Source: Pseudomonas pisciculturae (GTDB lineage Bacteria > Pseudomonadota > Gammaproteobacteria > Pseudomonadales > Pseudomonadaceae). Taken from it: a stretch of DNA of 64,000 bases. The notes under the pieces are model-generated. The model saw nothing but the letters and a program-made list of their open reading frames with translations. It did not search any database and was not told the DNA's origin. A program made the translations under genes and the position numbers. Below are positions 8,502-18,434 of this stretch, piece by piece (the first letter of the stretch is position 1; each line of letters opens with the position of its first letter). Location of the stretch: assembly GCF_015461805.1 (NCBI RefSeq), contig NZ_JACVZE010000004.1, positions 310,001 through 374,000 of the forward strand. The letters are read 5' to 3'.

Positions 8502-9431
8502 TCACGGGCGATAGAGAATCGCCGAGCCCCACGACAGGCCCACACCAAAACCACTGATTGCCACGCGCTTCCAGGTGGCGTCCATCACGTGCTTTTCCAG
8601 CAGCAGCGGAATGCTCGACGACACGGTGTTGCCGGTCTCGACCATGTCCTTGATGAACTTGTCCACCGGCGCATCTTCAAAACGACGCGCCACGGCGTCG
8701 ACAATCGCCGCACTGCCCTGGTGGATGCAGAACGCATCGATCTCGTCAGCCTTGAGGTCAGACTCGTTGAGCAGCTCGTGCAAATGCGCCGGCACTTTAA
8801 GCAATGCAAAGTTGAAGACCTGGCGGCCGTTCATGAAGAACACGCCGTCGCTGACCTTAAGGTGCGGCGCGCCGGAGCCGTCGGTGCCGAACTTGGACTT
8901 GCCCAGCAACCAGGGAGCGTCTTCGCCCATCCAGGTCGCGGTGGCGGCATCGCCAAACAGCATGGTGGTGTTGCGGTCTTCCGGGTCGACGATCTTCGAG
9001 TACGGGTCGGCGGTGATCAGCAGGCCGTTTTTCAGGCCGGCGGCTTCCATGAAGCCCTTCATCGCGTAGATGCCGTAGACGTAGCCAGAGCAGCCCAGGG
9101 AGATATCGAACGCGGCGACGTGGGTCGGCAGGCCCAGTTTGTCCTGGACGATGGCGGCCGTGTGGGGCAAACCCTCTTCGTCACCGTTCTGGGTGACGAC
9201 GATCAGCGCGTCGATAGACTCGCGCTTCAAATCCGGGTTGTTGGCAAACAAAGCGTTGACCGCCTCGACACACAGATCGGAGGTTTCCTGCGCGGCTTCC
9301 TTGCGCGGCAGGAACGCCGAACCGATCTTGCCAATGATGAATTCTTCATCCTTGGCGAATTTGGCACCCTGGGCGTAGTTATCGATCCCGTCGGCCGGCA
9401 CGTAACTGGCGATGCTTTTTATGCCAATCAT
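8502..9431 (-). CDS. Ketoacyl-ACP synthase III family protein in the flagellar locus
   Basis: A 309-residue thiolase-fold enzyme of the FabH type. The Cys-His-Asn triad is visible: C114 in SLGCSGYVYG, H237 in FCIHQGSAA, N268 in ETGNTVSSS. It therefore looks catalytically competent for decarboxylative condensation of an acyl primer with malonyl-ACP. No acyl carrier protein or other fatty-acid gene is adjacent; it stands alone between flgL and fliC with its own terminator. Similar genes occur next to fliC in fluorescent pseudomonads, where a link to flagellin glycan acylation has been considered, but its substrate cannot be read from sequence. It is not the housekeeping FabH by context. Confidence 0.85.
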   Translation of the reverse strand: MIGIKSIASYVPADGIDNYAQGAKFAKDEEFIIGKIGSAFLPRKEAAQETSDLCVEAVNALFANNPDLKRESIDALIVVTQNGDEEGLPHTAAIVQDKLGLPTHVAAFDISLGCSGYVYGIYAMKGFMEAAGLKNGLLITADPYSKIVDPEDRNTTMLFGDAATATWMGEDAPWLLGKSKFGTDGSGAPHLKVSDGVFFMNGRQVFNFALLKVPAHLHELLNESDLKADEIDAFCIHQGSAAIVDAVARRFEDAPVDKFIKDMVETGNTVSSSIPLLLEKHVMDATWKRVAISGFGVGLSWGSAILYRP

Positions 9432-9664
9432 TGTGGCTTCCCAATACTAAATAGCTGGAGATCACCCCGCGAGCTGGCCCGCCGAGTGCTGACAATAAGT
9501 GGGGGATTACCCCGCAAAAACTTCGCTGAAAGCCGCCCCGTAAAGGCCCTGCGACGACTTATCCTTTTCACACGATACAGTGAAGATGCGCTTTATGACT
9601 CGCAGGTCACCTAATTGTGTGTGGTTTATGCAAAACCTTCAAACAATTAAGCCGCAGAAACGAC

Positions 9665-9696
9665 AATGGCCCAGCCTGTTTCCAGGCTGGGCCATT
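9665..9696 (-). terminator. Hairpin after flgL
   Basis: A 14-bp perfect inverted repeat (AATGGCCCAGCCTG with its complement) 18 bases after the flgL stop, ending the flgFGHIJKL unit. The T-tract is poor on the minus strand, so it may stabilise the 3' end as much as terminate. Confidence 0.6.
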
Positions 9697-9713
9697 GCGT
9701 GACAGCAGGCCGA

Positions 9714-11306
9714 TTACATCTTGTTGAACAGGCTCAACTGCGAGATTTTCACGAAGGCCAACTGCGAGGCTTGTAGCATGGTCTGTTGCAAGCTGAGGTT
9801 GATAGCTGCCTCAGCAAAGTCGACATTGCCCAGCGAGTTCATGGTTGAGGTGTTCGCCAGGTTAATGCTGGTGTTTTCCTGCGACTGAATATCCAGCGTA
9901 TTGAGACGCGCACCAATGCTGCCGCGAACCTGGTCGATCTGGCTGTAGGCGTTAGTCAGGTTGCCAATCGAACGGGCCACCACATCCTTGAGTTCCTTCT
10001 GCGCTGCCGGGTTGCCGTCCGACGGCGTCTCAAGGGTGCGTCGCAGGCGACTGAGGGTGTCGAGCACGTTTTCGTTCTTGTTGCTGGTGGCACCGACCAG
10101 GAACTGATCGCCGTCTGCAGGATCTGCGCTGACGCCCAAGGTGACGCCCGCCACCGTGATTGAGGTGGCACCGGTAGGCAGCGTATCGCTGGCGATGGCT
10201 TTGCTGTCGGCGCTGTAAGGCTGCGCATAGACACTGTAAGCACCCGCTGCGCCAAACTTGATCACCACCCCAGAGTTGGGAAAGGTGCTGGAGTAGGCCG
10301 CCTGATCAGTCACCGCGCCGCCGGTCAACTGCGCCGTGCTCGGGTTGCTCGGCGTGCGCGACACACTGAATGAGTCGGGCTTGATCGCAAGGCTGAACTC
10401 ACGACCTGCCACTACCGCATCCGACGGTGCGCCAGGCAATACGTCCTTGCCCAGGTTCAAGCCGATATCGAACTTGACCCCACGCAGGCTGATGGTTGAG
10501 CCGCCTTCCTTGGTGGAGTCGAATGTGCCATTGCCCGGAATTTCGGAAGTAATGTCCTTACCGGTAGCGTCCGCAACGGTGTACTGAGTACTGCTGGTGA
10601 ACGTCAGCTTGTACGGCTGGCCGTCCGCAAACTTGTTGCTGCTGGTGCCTGAAGCAATCAGGCCCGCCGAGACGGTGACCTTGCCGTCATCCACATCCAC
10701 CGCAGGGTCGGCCAGCACACGCGTGGCTTGTGTACGCCCGGTGTTCGCAGCAGTTTCGAGCATGCTCTTGGCGGTATCACCCATCGAGATCGCCAGGTTG
10801 TCGGCGACTTTCAGGTTCAGCGCCGTGTCATCGCCCTGATAGGTGTAGGTGCCGTCATTGTTACGGGAATAAGGAGGCGTATCGGTCTTGCTGCCGGAGA
10901 ACAGGTAATTGCCACTGGCATCCTTGGTATTGAGCAGACCCATGATCTGGTCTTCAAGGGAACCAATTTCAGCCGCGGTCGATTTACGGTCAGCATCACT
11001 GATACCGACGTTACCCGCCTTCAACGCCAGCTCACTGGCCCGCTGCACCGCGATGTTGATGTTTTCCAGCACGCTGTCTTCGGTGTTCAAGGCGTTTTTC
11101 AGCGTATCGATATTGCCGTTGTATTGCGCCAGCATGTCTTTTTGCTGCTGCAGCATCAGCAACCGCGCCGCGGCCACCGGATCATCCGCGGCCGTCTGCA
11201 CGCGCACGCCGCTGCTCGCGGTCTCCTGGGCCTTCACCACGCTGGAATAGTTCTGCTGATAATTAGCCGAGCTGGTTTCGAAATACTGCTGTGTAGAAAT
11301 ACGCAT
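9714..11306 (-). CDS. flgL: Hook-filament junction protein FlgL (HAP3)
   Basis: Joins the hook to the filament above FlgK. The termini have flagellin-like D0/D1 helices: N-terminal MRISTQQYFETSSANYQ and VRVQTAADDPVAAARL, C-terminal SINLANTSTMNSLGNVDF and ISQLSLFNKM. At 530 residues it is much larger than the enterobacterial protein (about 317); the extra length is a Gly/Ser/Thr-rich central insertion of roughly residues 180-400. It is the last gene of the flgF-flgL unit, 14 bases after flgK. Confidence 0.96.
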   Translation of the reverse strand: MRISTQQYFETSSANYQQNYSSVVKAQETASSGVRVQTAADDPVAAARLLMLQQQKDMLAQYNGNIDTLKNALNTEDSVLENINIAVQRASELALKAGNVGISDADRKSTAAEIGSLEDQIMGLLNTKDASGNYLFSGSKTDTPPYSRNNDGTYTYQGDDTALNLKVADNLAISMGDTAKSMLETAANTGRTQATRVLADPAVDVDDGKVTVSAGLIASGTSSNKFADGQPYKLTFTSSTQYTVADATGKDITSEIPGNGTFDSTKEGGSTISLRGVKFDIGLNLGKDVLPGAPSDAVVAGREFSLAIKPDSFSVSRTPSNPSTAQLTGGAVTDQAAYSSTFPNSGVVIKFGAAGAYSVYAQPYSADSKAIASDTLPTGATSITVAGVTLGVSADPADGDQFLVGATSNKNENVLDTLSRLRRTLETPSDGNPAAQKELKDVVARSIGNLTNAYSQIDQVRGSIGARLNTLDIQSQENTSINLANTSTMNSLGNVDFAEAAINLSLQQTMLQASQLAFVKISQLSLFNKM

Positions 11307-11320
11307 CGTCCCAGACTCCC

Positions 11321-13366
11321 TTAAAGGCTATTGATCAATGTGCTGAAGGTTTCTTGCGCGGCCTTGATGATCTGCGACGACGCGGTGTAGTACTGCTGGA
11401 ACTTGATCATGTCGCCCGCCTCGTCATCCAGGTTGACCCCGGACACCGAGTTGCGTGCAGACTTATTGGCGGCGAGCAATGCCCCCGTGGCAGAAACATC
11501 CACCCCGGACTGACTGGCCTTGGCACCCACTTGAGAGACCAGGCGGCTGTTGGCGCCGGTCAGGCTCACACCCACGTTGCCGCCTCCCAAGCCAACAGTG
11601 GCCTTGGTTTGCAGGTCGAGCAACTGCTGGGCGTTACGGCCGTCGGACTTGCCGCCGCTGTTGAACGAAAAGGTGGTGCTGTCACCGTCGGCTGGCGAGC
11701 CGTTGACGGTGGTGTCGAACTTGAAGCCGGAGCCTGGGATAACGGCGCCGCTGGCATCCAACTCGGGCACGTTGACCGTAATTTTGTTGCCCTGCCCCGG
11801 AATGATCGTGCCGGTGCCAATCTCTTTACCCTGGGCGTTGCTGATCGTGTACGACTGAGTGCCGTCCGCAGCGGGTTTGCCAAACACCATTTTGACCGGC
11901 ATCAGGCCTTCGATATTCGTGCGCAACTGCGCAGTGGCAGCCCCACCATGAATATCCAGAGGCGCAGTCAAGGTCGGCTGGGTAAACGTGCCCGTACCGC
12001 CGTTGGTCTTGCCGCTCTCACCGATCAGAGGCCCGGCGAATGCAAGCTTGTTGGCATCGGCCATATCCACGCCAATCGAGCTTGCACCCGTCGCAGTCGG
12101 GCTGACCTTGTAGCTGTCACCAAACTTCATGGTGCCTTTGCCATCAAGCGCGATGGTGAAGCCGTCCATCGACACCTGGTTATTGGCGGTAATGTCAAAG
12201 GTGCCCATGGCTTTGCCGTCCGACCGCACCACGGTCACCATGTTCGGGTTGGCGTTGTCGCTGAAGGTGACTTTGTAGTCGAGCGTCGTCAACTGGCTGC
12301 TGTCGGTGATCGTCACGTTCAAGTTACTGGCGTCGGGGTTATTGCCCGAGGCGCCCTGGCTGCGCGAAGCGATGGCGGCAGCGCTGTTGATGTCCTTGAA
12401 CAGCGAGATACCGAAATCACCATTCAAGTCCAGGCCTTGGCCCAACTGGTTGTTGATGGTGTCAGCGGTGGCAATGGCCAGGCGACCCAACTCATTGATG
12501 GCCGGCATCAACGCATCACTGCGATAACGCAACAGGCCACCCATGCTGCCACCACTGATCACCGAACCGAGGTCCAGGTTGGTGCCGCTGACATTCAGTT
12601 GAATGGTGTATTGGCTGTTGTCCGTTTTACTCGGCACGGCAGAAATCGTGTTGGATATCCCGCCTTCCACCAACGACTGACCGCTGCCGGTGGTAATACT
12701 GAACTGCCCGTTCTTTTCGGTGGCCGTCACGCCAATCAGCTCATTGAGTGCGCGCACTGCCTCGTTACGCGAGTCCAGCAGGTTGGCCGGCGCGGTGCTG
12801 GCCGAACCTTGAGCCTGAAAGATCTGCTTGTTGAGCGAGGCAATCGAGGAGGTCAATTGATTGACCTGATCACTCATGGCGCTCAACTGGCTATTGATGG
12901 TTTCTTTTTGCTCGGTCAATTGCTTCGAGAGCGAGTTGAAGCGGCTGCTCAAGGTCTGGGCATTGGTGACCAGCAGCTGGCGAGCCGAAAGGTCATTAGG
13001 GTTTGAGGACGCCGTCTGCAACGTTGCGAAAAACGAGCTGAGTACCGACGACATGCCCGTGGTGCGGTCCGACAGCAGCTTGTCGACACTGCTGACCTGC
13101 CCCTGGTACGCATTGGCATCGGCACTCAACGCCGTACTGTTCTGATACGCCGTATCCAAAAACTCGTTGTACACCCGGCGCACATCCGCCAGGGTCGTGC
13201 CGCTGCCGATGAACACGCCGCCGTACTGGTTCGACGCATTGGTCACCTGACCGCTCTGCTGGCGCGAGTAACCCGCCGTGTTGACGTTGGCGATGTTGTT
13301 ACTCAACACCGACAACGAGCCTTGAGCGGCATTGAGCCCTGACATCCCGATACTGAGCAAACTCAT
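11321..13366 (-). CDS. flgK: Hook-filament junction protein FlgK (HAP1)
   Basis: First hook-associated protein, 681 residues. The N-terminus MSLLSIGMSGLNAAQGSLSV with SNNIANVNTAGYSRQ is the rod/hook/HAP signature, and the C-terminus (SGVNLDDEAGDMIKFQQYY, ASSQIIKAAQETFSTLI) is the matching coiled-coil partner. The large central region (about 230-580) is variable and Gly/Thr/Asn-rich. It follows flgJ by 10 bases and is cotranscribed with flgL. Confidence 0.97.
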   Translation of the reverse strand: MSLLSIGMSGLNAAQGSLSVLSNNIANVNTAGYSRQQSGQVTNASNQYGGVFIGSGTTLADVRRVYNEFLDTAYQNSTALSADANAYQGQVSSVDKLLSDRTTGMSSVLSSFFATLQTASSNPNDLSARQLLVTNAQTLSSRFNSLSKQLTEQKETINSQLSAMSDQVNQLTSSIASLNKQIFQAQGSASTAPANLLDSRNEAVRALNELIGVTATEKNGQFSITTGSGQSLVEGGISNTISAVPSKTDNSQYTIQLNVSGTNLDLGSVISGGSMGGLLRYRSDALMPAINELGRLAIATADTINNQLGQGLDLNGDFGISLFKDINSAAAIASRSQGASGNNPDASNLNVTITDSSQLTTLDYKVTFSDNANPNMVTVVRSDGKAMGTFDITANNQVSMDGFTIALDGKGTMKFGDSYKVSPTATGASSIGVDMADANKLAFAGPLIGESGKTNGGTGTFTQPTLTAPLDIHGGAATAQLRTNIEGLMPVKMVFGKPAADGTQSYTISNAQGKEIGTGTIIPGQGNKITVNVPELDASGAVIPGSGFKFDTTVNGSPADGDSTTFSFNSGGKSDGRNAQQLLDLQTKATVGLGGGNVGVSLTGANSRLVSQVGAKASQSGVDVSATGALLAANKSARNSVSGVNLDDEAGDMIKFQQYYTASSQIIKAAQETFSTLINSL

Positions 13367-13376
13367 GGTTCAGACC

Positions 13377-14642
13377 TTATAAATGTGTGGTTGCGCCAGC
13401 GGCAGCGTAATTCTGGTAACTGTCCATCGTTTTGGCGATCTGCGAAATCTTGCTGGCGTAAGCCGGGTCGGTGGCGTAACCGGCTTTTTGCAACTCGCGT
13501 ACAAACTGTTCCGGGTTGTCGGCCGATTTCACAACTTCTTTATAGCGATCATTGCTTTGCAGCAATGTCACGAGGTCGTGGAAGCTGTCCTGGTACGAAT
13601 CGTAGGAGCGGAACTGCGCCGTTTCCTTGACCATCGCCCCATCGCGGAACTCGCTGGTGATCGCCCGTGCCTGGCCGCCCTGCCAGCTTTGGCCGGCCTT
13701 GATGCCAAACAGGTTGTGGCTGCTGCTGCCGTCTTCGGCACGCATGACCGATTTACCCCAGCCGGTTTCCAGCGCGGCCTGCGCCACCAGGTACTTGGGA
13801 TCAACGCCAATGCGCGCGGCGGCGGCCTTGGCCATCGGCAGCATGGTGGCGACGAATTCATCCTGGGAGCTGAAGGCTTTTTTTGCCGGTGCCAGCGGTG
13901 GCTGGGCCACGGCGCGGCCGTACACCTGCATGCGGTCATTGCGTACGGCGACGCTGCGCGCAGTGCTGTTGACTACATTGTCATCGGCCGCGCTGTTACG
14001 CAGCGGCGCGGCTTGGGCGACGGTAGTCGCGTCGGTGCTCGGCACGATGCCAGCCAGCAGGCGGTCGGTGAGTTTGCTCGGCAACGAGATACGGCGCTGG
14101 TTCATCAGCTCCATGTCATTGCTGTGGGAGGCAGCGGCGCCCGCTTGCGGCTCAGCCACGCGATACGCCCACAACGGACGCTGGCCGTTGGAGCGGCCCA
14201 GCGGCCCTTCGGCCTGAGTGCCGGCGGCAATTTGCGTCGGCACATCAACCTTCTTCACCGCTTCAGCCGCAGCCGGGCCTTGCAGGGTCGCGGCCTGGGC
14301 CTCCACCGGTTTGTTCTGTTGCATCTGGCGCATCAGCACGTCGGCCAGGCCGATGCCGCCGCCTTCGCGAGACATCGAGACCGCCAGTTGCTGATCGTAC
14401 ATTTCCTGGTACTGCTTGGCCGCCGGCGTGTTCATCGGGTTGTCTTTACCCAACGCCTCGGTGGCCGAACGCATCGACTTGAGCATCTCGCTCAAAAACA
14501 GCGATTCAAACTCCTGCGCGACTTTGCGCATGTTGCCTTCGCTGTTCTTGTCGGCGCCGACCTTGAGCTGGTTAAGCCGGTTCAGGTCGGAGTAAGACCC
14601 CGAGTCCGCCGTGCTGCTGATGCCGCTCTTGCGCATATCCAT
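13377..14642 (-). CDS. flgJ: Rod-assembly scaffold and peptidoglycan hydrolase FlgJ
   Basis: Dual-function protein: the N-terminal rod chaperone domain (about 30-110, VAQEFESLFLSEMLKSMR, NPMNTPAAKQYQEMYDQQ) and a C-terminal glucosaminidase domain (about 260-415) with the catalytic-type Glu in AAQALETGWGKS-like context and NLFGIKAGQSW. A long Ala/Pro-rich linker brings it to about 421 residues, longer than enterobacterial FlgJ. The start at 14642 (MDMRKSG) was preferred over the ATG at 14648 because GAGG lies 8 bases from the former but only 2 from the latter. It cuts peptidoglycan to let the rod through. Confidence 0.93.
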   Translation of the reverse strand: MDMRKSGISSTADSGSYSDLNRLNQLKVGADKNSEGNMRKVAQEFESLFLSEMLKSMRSATEALGKDNPMNTPAAKQYQEMYDQQLAVSMSREGGGIGLADVLMRQMQQNKPVEAQAATLQGPAAAEAVKKVDVPTQIAAGTQAEGPLGRSNGQRPLWAYRVAEPQAGAAASHSNDMELMNQRRISLPSKLTDRLLAGIVPSTDATTVAQAAPLRNSAADDNVVNSTARSVAVRNDRMQVYGRAVAQPPLAPAKKAFSSQDEFVATMLPMAKAAAARIGVDPKYLVAQAALETGWGKSVMRAEDGSSSHNLFGIKAGQSWQGGQARAITSEFRDGAMVKETAQFRSYDSYQDSFHDLVTLLQSNDRYKEVVKSADNPEQFVRELQKAGYATDPAYASKISQIAKTMDSYQNYAAAGATTHL

Positions 14643-14652
14643 GGCCATGGCC

Positions 14653-15768
14653 TCAGATCACGATCAGGTCGGCTTGCAAGGCGCCGGCCTGTTTCAAAGC
14701 TTCAAGGATCGCCATCAAGTCGCCGGGCGCTGCACCCACCTGGTTCACCGCGCGGACAATCTCATCCAGCGTGGTGCCAGGGCCGAACTTGAACATCGGT
14801 TTGGCTTCTTGCTCGGCGTTGACCCGCGAGCGGGGCACCACGGCAGTCTGGCCGTTGGACAACGGCCCAGGCTGGCTGACGATCGGGTCTTCGGTAATGG
14901 TCACGGTCAGGCTGCCGTGGGTCACCGCCGCCGGCGAGACCTTGACGTTCTGGCCGATCACGATGGTGCCGGTACGCGAGTTGATGATGACTTTGGCCAC
15001 CGCTTGGCCTGGGTCGACTTCGAGGTTTTCCAGGATCGACAGGTAATCCACACGCTGGCTTGGGTCCAGCGGCGCGGTCACGCGGATCGAGCCGCCGTCG
15101 ATGGCCTGGGCCACGCCAGGGCCGAGCATGTCGTTGATCTTGTCGACGACGCGCTTGGCGGTGGTGAAGTCAGAACGGTTGAGGTTCAGTGTCAGGCTGT
15201 TGCCTTGGTTGAAACCACTCGGCACGGTGCGCTCAACGGTGGCGCCACCAGGGATTCGCCCGGCCGATGGCACGTTCACGGTGATCTTCGAACCGTCACG
15301 ACCTTCAGCGTCAAAGCCACCCACCACCAGGTTGCCCTGAGCGATGGCGTAGACGTTGCCGTCAATACCTTTAAGCGGCGTCATCAACAAGGTGCCGCCC
15401 CGCAGGCTTTTGGAGTTACCGATAGATGCCACGGTAATGTCCACCACCTGACCCGGCTTGGAGAACGCCGGCAAGTCGGCGCTGATGGACACCGCGGCCA
15501 CGTTTTTAAGCTGCACGTTGCCCGAACCCGCCGGCACCTTGATGCCGAACTGCGAGAGCATGTTGTTGAAGGTCTGCAAGGTGAACGGCGTCTGGGTGGT
15601 CTGGTCGCCCGTGCCGTTAAGCCCCACCACCAGACCGTAGCCGATCAACTGGTTGGAGCGCACGCCGGAAATGCTGGCGATGTCTTTCAGGCGCTCGGCC
15701 TGGGCGACTGCGCTCAAGGTCAGCAACAGTGCCGCCGCCATCAGCTGTTTGAGGTTCAAAGTGGCCAC
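14653..15768 (-). CDS. flgI: Flagellar P-ring protein FlgI
   Basis: Periplasmic ring protein around the rod in the peptidoglycan layer, 371 residues with a cleavable signal peptide ([16 protein letters not shown], cut before ERLKDIAS). Family motifs include [33 protein letters not shown] and the C-terminal [13 protein letters not shown]. The frame starts at GTG (15768) right against the flgH stop; a methionine codon a few residues downstream cannot be excluded as the real start, but the signal peptide is intact either way. Confidence 0.95.
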   Translation of the reverse strand: MATLNLKQLMAAALLLTLSAVAQAERLKDIASISGVRSNQLIGYGLVVGLNGTGDQTTQTPFTLQTFNNMLSQFGIKVPAGSGNVQLKNVAAVSISADLPAFSKPGQVVDITVASIGNSKSLRGGTLLMTPLKGIDGNVYAIAQGNLVVGGFDAEGRDGSKITVNVPSAGRIPGGATVERTVPSGFNQGNSLTLNLNRSDFTTAKRVVDKINDMLGPGVAQAIDGGSIRVTAPLDPSQRVDYLSILENLEVDPGQAVAKVIINSRTGTIVIGQNVKVSPAAVTHGSLTVTITEDPIVSQPGPLSNGQTAVVPRSRVNAEQEAKPMFKFGPGTTLDEIVRAVNQVGAAPGDLMAILEALKQAGALQADLIVI

Positions 15769-16464
15769 CTAGAAAGGGAACAGCGGGCTGAGGAAGAAAC
15801 GGTCGAGCCAGCCTGGCTGGCTTGCATCAGCAAACGCGCCGGTGCCGGAATACGTAATGCGTGCATCAGCGATTCGCGTGGAAGGCACGGTGTTATCCGT
15901 AGAAATATCATCGGCGCGCACCATGCCGGCAATGCGTACCAACTCATCACCGGTGTTGAGGGTCATCCACTTCTCGCCGCGCACGGCAATGATGCCGTTG
16001 GGCAGTACGTCAGCGACCGTCACGGTGATCGAACCGGTCAGGCTGTTGCCCTGCCCGGCCGCACTTTTGCCATCGGTGGCGCGCGAACCGCTGTAGCCGG
16101 CGTTCAGCGTCAGGTCACCATCGCTCAACGGATTATTGACGTTGGGCACCGCGCCAAACAGCGAGGTCAAGCCCAGGCTGGCGGTGCTGTTCTTGCCCAC
16201 TTGGGAGTTGGCGTTCTTGCTGGCCTGGGTGCGCTCGTTCAGCGTGATAGTGATGATGTCACCGACTCGGAACGCCTTGCGGTCGCTGTACAGGTTCTGT
16301 TCGAAACCGGCCTGGTAGATCGAGCCATTGTTGGCCGCCGCCGGCAACGGTGTGCGTGGCAACACCGGCGCGTAGTACGGGTCGTTGGGCTTTGGCGTCG
16401 GGGCAACACAGCCCGTGAGCACAGCGATCCCACTCAGTGCCAAAACAGAAACGTAGCGATTCAT
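15769..16464 (-). CDS. flgH: Flagellar L-ring lipoprotein FlgH
   Basis: Outer-membrane ring of the basal body, 231 residues. N-terminal lipoprotein signal with lipobox LTGC (Cys at about residue 19). Conserved features include the [21 protein letters not shown] region, [12 protein letters not shown] and [20 protein letters not shown], ending in [13 protein letters not shown]. It lies between flgG and flgI as in all Pseudomonas flagellar operons. Confidence 0.97.
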   Translation of the reverse strand: MNRYVSVLALSGIAVLTGCVAPTPKPNDPYYAPVLPRTPLPAAANNGSIYQAGFEQNLYSDRKAFRVGDIITITLNERTQASKNANSQVGKNSTASLGLTSLFGAVPNVNNPLSDGDLTLNAGYSGSRATDGKSAAGQGNSLTGSITVTVADVLPNGIIAVRGEKWMTLNTGDELVRIAGMVRADDISTDNTVPSTRIADARITYSGTGAFADASQPGWLDRFFLSPLFPF

Positions 16465-16517
16465 GACCCTAACCTCACGGTGTTGCAGGCGCCATCAACG
16501 GCGCCCCATAGACTTGA

Positions 16518-17303
16518 TTACAGATTCTGCGTGACGAACGAGAGCATCTGGTCGGCGGTAGAGATCACCTTGGAGTTCATCTCGTAGGCGCGTTGAGTGG
16601 TGATCATGTTGACCATCTCTTCAACCGTGCTCACGTTGGAGGTTTCCAGGGTGCTTTGCAGCGTGGTGCCGAAACCGTTCAGGCCAGGGGTGCCGATTTG
16701 CGGCGCGCCGCTGGAAGCGGTTTCCAGGAACAGGTTGTTGCCCATGGCTTGCAGGCCAGCCGGGTTGATGAAGTCGGCGGTTTGCAGGTTGCCGATCACT
16801 TGCGAGGCTGGGTTGCCGGCCACGGTGATCGAGACGGTGCCGTCGTTGCCGACGGTGAAGGTTTTGGCATCGGCGGGCACGATCACGGCCGGCTCCAGCG
16901 AGAAACCGTTGGCGGTGACGATCTGGCCGTTGGAGTCGAGGTGGAACGTACCGTCACGGGTGTAGGACGTGGTGCCATCGGGTTGCAGAATCTGGAAGAA
17001 ACCCCGGCCGTTGATGGCCATGTCCAGCGGCTGGCCGGTCTGTTGCAGGTTACCGGCGCTGAAGTTCTTCTGGGTGCCAACGATCGCCACACCGGTACCC
17101 AATTGCAGGCCCGACGGCAGTTCGCTGTCTTGGGTCGACTGGGCGCCAGGCTGCTTCTTGATCTGATAGAGCAGGTCCTGGAACTCGGCACGGTCACGCT
17201 TGAAACCCGTGGTCGATACGTTGGCCAAGTTGTTGGAAATGGTGGTGAGGTTGGTGTCCTGGGCGGACAGACCGGTTTTGGCAACCCATAGAGCCGGAAG
17301 CAT
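16518..17303 (-). CDS. flgG: Distal rod protein FlgG
   Basis: Major component of the flagellar distal rod, 261 residues, normal length. N-terminal rod/hook signature (LSAQDTNLTTISNNLANVSTTGFKRD region, residues 11-36), the central GLQLGTGVAIVGTQKNFS stretch, and the C-terminal SNVSTVEEMVNMITTQRAYE with NSKVISTADQML. Cotranscribed after flgF with a 62-base gap. Confidence 0.97.
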   Translation of the reverse strand: MLPALWVAKTGLSAQDTNLTTISNNLANVSTTGFKRDRAEFQDLLYQIKKQPGAQSTQDSELPSGLQLGTGVAIVGTQKNFSAGNLQQTGQPLDMAINGRGFFQILQPDGTTSYTRDGTFHLDSNGQIVTANGFSLEPAVIVPADAKTFTVGNDGTVSITVAGNPASQVIGNLQTADFINPAGLQAMGNNLFLETASSGAPQIGTPGLNGFGTTLQSTLETSNVSTVEEMVNMITTQRAYEMNSKVISTADQMLSFVTQNL

Positions 17304-17365
17304 GCTGTTCTCCTCTGTGCGCCTGTTTGTTGGCGCGACATCACAAATTAGTTAGTGGGCTGCAA

Positions 17366-18106
17366 TCAGCTCATCTGCATGACGCGCGTCATGGCCTGGT
17401 CATCTTCTTTGGCGCTGTTCATCATCTTGATGTGCAGCTCGAATTGCTTGGAAAGCGCCAGCACCGCCGTCATTTCTTCAACGGCATTGACGTTGCTCGC
17501 CTGCAGGAAACCCGAGGTCAGCTTGACGCCCGCATCGACCACGGCCGGCTGGCCATCCATCGTGTGGATGGTGCCGTCCAAGCCTTTGGTCATATTCTTG
17601 AGGTCAGGCTGGACCAACTTGATGCGGTCCACTTCAGCCATCACCCGTGGGCCTTCGCCCATGGCGCGAATGCTGATGGTGCCGTCGGCGCCCACTTCGA
17701 TTTTTTGCTGAGGCGGCACGGCAATCGGGCCACCGTTGCCCATGATCGGCATACCGTTGCCGGCACGCAGCACGCCCAGTGCATCGACGTTCATGCTGGC
17801 GCTGCGCACGTAGGCTTCGCCGCCGTCCGGGGTCTGTACGGCCATCCAACCGTCGCCGCTGACGGCCACGTCGAGGTCACGGCCGGTTTCGATCATCGCG
17901 CCGGGGGTGAAGTCAGTCGCTGGGCGTTCGGTGAGGGCAAAGGCCCGCGCCGGAAAGCTGTCACCAAATACCGGCATCGAACGCGCCTGTTCCAGGTCAC
18001 GCTGAAAACCGTTGGTGGAAATGTTCGCCAGGTTGTTGGCATGGGCCTTCTGCGCCAGAGCATTCTGGCTGGCGCCGGTCATTGCCACGTAAAGGTACTT
18101 GTCCAC
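17366..18106 (-). CDS. flgF: Proximal rod protein FlgF
   Basis: Proximal rod subunit and first gene of flgFGHIJKL. The preferred start is a GTG at 18106 (reading M/V-DKYLYVAMTGASQN), because an AGAGGAAAGAGC ribosome-binding site sits right before it and FlgF proteins begin at this motif; the frame stays open further upstream to 18142 without support. This gives 246 residues, the usual size. Rod/hook motif HANNLANISTNGFQRDLEQ and the C-terminal NVNAVEEMTAVLALSKQFE are present. A sigma-54 promoter precedes it. Confidence 0.95.
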   Translation of the reverse strand: MDKYLYVAMTGASQNALAQKAHANNLANISTNGFQRDLEQARSMPVFGDSFPARAFALTERPATDFTPGAMIETGRDLDVAVSGDGWMAVQTPDGGEAYVRSASMNVDALGVLRAGNGMPIMGNGGPIAVPPQQKIEVGADGTISIRAMGEGPRVMAEVDRIKLVQPDLKNMTKGLDGTIHTMDGQPAVVDAGVKLTSGFLQASNVNAVEEMTAVLALSKQFELHIKMMNSAKEDDQAMTRVMQMS

Positions 18107-18161
18107 GCTCTTTCCTCTTTCTGACGGACGCTTGCCGCCCACCGCTGTACTGAGGAGGCTT

Positions 18162-18179
18162 AAGCAATTTGCGAACCAA
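18162..18179 (-). promoter_or_regulatory. Sigma-54 promoter of flgFGHIJKL
   Basis: Minus strand TTGGTTCGCAAATTGCTT, with GG-N10-GC spacing and a TTGCT -12 element, 56-73 bases before the flgF GTG. In P. aeruginosa this operon is a class III unit under RpoN and FleR, in agreement. Confidence 0.75.
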
Positions 18180-18320
18180 CTTTTTGAAATAGGGTGAAAA
18201 CCAAGCGGGACAGGGGTTTGCGGGGAGGCGTGGGGAAATGTGCGCGGGGGGATAGTCGAAAAAACGGCGGACTACTGCCGCCAGCGGCAAACACCGGTCT
18301 TTAAAACAATGAAGATAAAG

Positions 18321-18410
18321 TGTGGGAGCTGGCTTGCCTGCGATAGCGGTGGGTCAGTCAGCACATACTTCACTGACCCACTGCTATCGCAGGCAAGCCA
18401 GCTCCCACAT
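18321..18410. repeat. REP pair (REPIN), GTGGGAGCTGGCTTGCC type
   Basis: Two inverted copies of a REP sequence (TGTGGGAGCTGGCTTGCC... and its complement) with pairing that continues inward through CGATAGC and GGTCAGT. It lies between the phhR 3' end and the flgF promoter region. Apart from this element and the sigma-54 site, I see nothing else in the interval 18107-18434. Confidence 0.9.
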
Positions 18411-18434
18411 TTTTAACCCAGTTGTGTCAGGTAG

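Noticed and set aside
14611..16587. Long rightward frame over flgJ-flgI-flgH
   Set aside because: High-GC antisense frame crossing three real genes; no start signal.
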